This document shows positions 3,834-5,458 of a DNA stretch of 5,458 nucleotides, one piece after another; position 1 is the first letter of the stretch; each line of letters opens with the position of its first letter. The notes beneath the pieces were generated by a model. That model saw only the letters and a program-made list of their open reading frames with translations, had not been told where the DNA came from and did not search any database. Source of the DNA: JACRLI01 sp035542815 (GTDB lineage Bacteria > Eisenbacteria > RBG-16-71-46 > JACRLI01); contig DATKKS010000257.1 in NCBI GenBank assembly GCA_035542815.1, positions 1-5,458 on the forward strand, in the 5' to 3' direction. The position numbers and the translations under genes are program-made.

Positions 3834-5458
3834 TTGACCTTCCGACCCGATCAGCCGGTGCAGTACCTCAAGGGCGTGGGGCCCGAGCGGGCGCGGCTGC
3901 TGGCGCGCCTCGGGGTGGCCACGGTGGCCGACCTGGCCCGCCACTTCCCGCGGCGGCACGTGGACCGCACCACGCTCCTGCCCATCGGGAGCCTCCGGGG
4001 CGGGCAGCGCGCCGGCGTCCTGGGGCGCGTGGTGCGCGGCTCGGTGCGCCGCGCCCGCGGCGGGCGCACCGACTACCTGGCGCGGGTGGCCGACGAGAGC
4101 GGCGCGCTCACCGCCATCTTCTACCACCAGCCCTACCTCTCGCGGCTGCTCACGCCGGGCACCGAGGTGATGCTCTGGGGAGTCGCGGAGACCGGCTACG
4201 AGCGCACCTTCCGCGGGCCCGAGTTCGAGGTGGTCAGCCAGGAGGACCGCGAGCTGCTGCACCTGGGGCGGATCGTGCCGCTGTACCCGGGCACCGCGGG
4301 GCTGTCGCAGCGGGCGCTGCGCGGCTGGGTGCGCCAGGTGCTCGAGGGGCTGCCACCCCCGCCGGAGCCCCTGCCGCCTGAGCTGGTGCGTGAGCGCGGC
4401 CTGATGGGGGCGGCCGAGGCGCTGCGCGAGATCCACTACCCGGGCTCGTGGGAGACCCTGGAGCAGGCCCGCGCCCGGTTCGTGTTCGAGGAGTTCCTGG
4501 CCCTCCAGTGGACGCTGCTCACCCGCCGCGCCCGGGTGCGCGCGGTCCCCGCGCCCCGGCTGGACCCGGAGGCCCCGGCGGCGCGCGAGTTTCTGGCGGC
4601 GCTGCCGTTCCACCTGACCGAGCCGCAGGAGGCCGCGCTGCGCGACATCGGCGCCGACCTCGCCTCCGGCCGGGCGATGCAGCGGCTGCTGCAGGGGGAG
4701 GTGGGCTCGGGCAAGACCGTCGTGGCCCTGTGGGCGGCGGCGGTGGCGCATGCGGCCGGCCGCCAGACGGTGCTGCTCGCGCCCACCGAGATCCTGGCGC
4801 GCCAGCACTTCGACTCCGCCCAGCGCTTCCTGGGCCCGTCGCGGATGCGCGCGGCGCTGGTGACTGCGGCCCTGGGCACCAAGGAGCGCCGCGAGACGCT
4901 GGCGGCGCTGCAGGCCGGCGAGATCCACCTGGCGGTGGGCACCCACGCGCTGCTCGAGAGCCGGGTGCGCTTCCGCTCGCTGGGCCTGGCGGTGATCGAC
5001 GAGCAGCACCGCTTCGGGGTGGAGCAGCGGGCCCGGCTGGCCGAGAAGGCCCGCGGGGTGCACCAGCTCATCCTCACCGCGACCCCCATCCCGCGCACCC
5101 TGGCCCTGGCCTTGTACGGCGACCTGGACGTGACCGCCATGCGCGGCAAGCCGCCCGGGCGGCAGCCGGTGCGCACCCGCCTGTCCACCGGCGCCAAGCG
5201 CGAGGTGATCTACGGCTACCTCGAGGAGCGGGTGCGCGAGGGCCGCCAGGCCTACGTGGTGTACCCGGCGGTGGAGGAGAGCGACCGCTCCGCCCGCAAG
5301 GCCGCCACCCGGATGTGCGAGGAGCTGCGGCGCCACCCGCGCCTGGGCCGGCTGCGCATCGGGCTGGCCCACGGCCGCCTCCCGGCGGCGGAACGGCACG
5401 CGGTGATGGAGGCCTTCCGGCGCGGCGAGCTGGACGTGCTGGTCGGCACGCAGATGGT
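3834..5458 (+). CDS. recG: ATP-dependent DNA helicase RecG (3' end cut by the window)
   Basis: Superfamily 2 double-stranded DNA translocase that remodels stalled replication forks, Holliday junctions and R-loops. The visible 541 residues cover about three quarters of a typical protein of some 690. An N-terminal helix-hairpin region begins at QYLKGVGPERA (about residue 10). The wedge OB-fold lies at about 57-135, followed by GRIVPLYPGTAGLSQRALRG. Helicase motifs seen are the Walker A GEVGSGKT (288-295), APTEILARQH (motif Ia), DEQHRFG (Walker B, motif II, from 389), TATPIPRT (motif III, 415-422), QAYVVYPAVEES (motif IV), and the start of motif V (VGTQM) at the window edge. The start is a TTG at 3834, chosen for its AAGGA site; it gives a protein without the long N-terminal extension found in some lineages. 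The frame is open to the window edge with no frameshift. It is divergent from rpmB. Identity is secure; the exact start is less so. Confidence 0.96.
   Translation, partial: MTFRPDQPVQYLKGVGPERARLLARLGVATVADLARHFPRRHVDRTTLLPIGSLRGGQRAGVLGRVVRGSVRRARGGRTDYLARVADESGALTAIFYHQPYLSRLLTPGTEVMLWGVAETGYERTFRGPEFEVVSQEDRELLHLGRIVPLYPGTAGLSQRALRGWVRQVLEGLPPPPEPLPPELVRERGLMGAAEALREIHYPGSWETLEQARARFVFEEFLALQWTLLTRRARVRAVPAPRLDPEAPAAREFLAALPFHLTEPQEAALRDIGADLASGRAMQRLLQGEVGSGKTVVALWAAAVAHAAGRQTVLLAPTEILARQHFDSAQRFLGPSRMRAALVTAALGTKERRETLAALQAGEIHLAVGTHALLESRVRFRSLGLAVIDEQHRFGVEQRARLAEKARGVHQLILTATPIPRTLALALYGDLDVTAMRGKPPGRQPVRTRLSTGAKREVIYGYLEERVREGRQAYVVYPAVEESDRSARKAATRMCEELRRHPRLGRLRIGLAHGRLPAAERHAVMEAFRRGELDVLVGTQM

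Noticed and set aside
3819..5399. A 526-codon minus-strand frame opposite recG
   Set aside because: The plus strand here encodes every expected RecG helicase motif in order. The minus frame is an antisense GC artefact rich in His, Arg and Gln.

Overview
This is a very GC-rich window (about 70% or more by eye, with G or C at nearly every third codon position). It most likely comes from the chromosome of a Gram-negative bacterium. It holds four housekeeping-type genes: ftsZ, a large tetratricopeptide-repeat (TPR) gene, rpmB and the first three quarters of recG. The zinc-ribbon form of L28, the FtsZ C-terminal peptide and a chemoreceptor-type CZB remnant would fit a high-GC deltaproteobacterial lineage (Desulfobacterota, Deferrisomatota or Myxococcota), but that placement is a low-confidence inference.

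Layout. Bases 1-1155 carry complete ftsZ, whose Shine-Dalgarno site is the first six bases of the window; it is probably the last gene of a division and cell-wall cluster lying to the left. A 128-bp gap with strong hairpins separates it from a same-strand 557-residue TPR protein (1284-2957), which is built almost entirely of 34-residue repeats. The gap 2958-3458 has no intact gene. It holds a perfect 12-bp inverted repeat, a frameshifted and truncated remnant of a CZB (chemoreceptor zinc-binding) domain on the minus strand, and a hairpin that probably ends rpmB transcription. rpmB (3459-3677, minus) and recG (3834 onward, plus) are divergent. Between them lies a 156-bp region with a good sigma-70-type promoter for rpmB, whose -35 box overlaps the recG Shine-Dalgarno site.

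Functions. FtsZ forms the division ring. The TPR protein is a likely protein-binding scaffold of unknown partner; its position suggests but does not prove a link to division or the envelope. L28 is a part of the large ribosomal subunit. RecG remodels stalled forks and recombination intermediates. I see no new defence, mobile or biosynthetic system. The points most worth checking are the CZB remnant, a second PAFLR-type motif inside the FtsZ linker, the strictly periodic TPR array beside ftsZ, and the compact rpmB/recG divergent control region.
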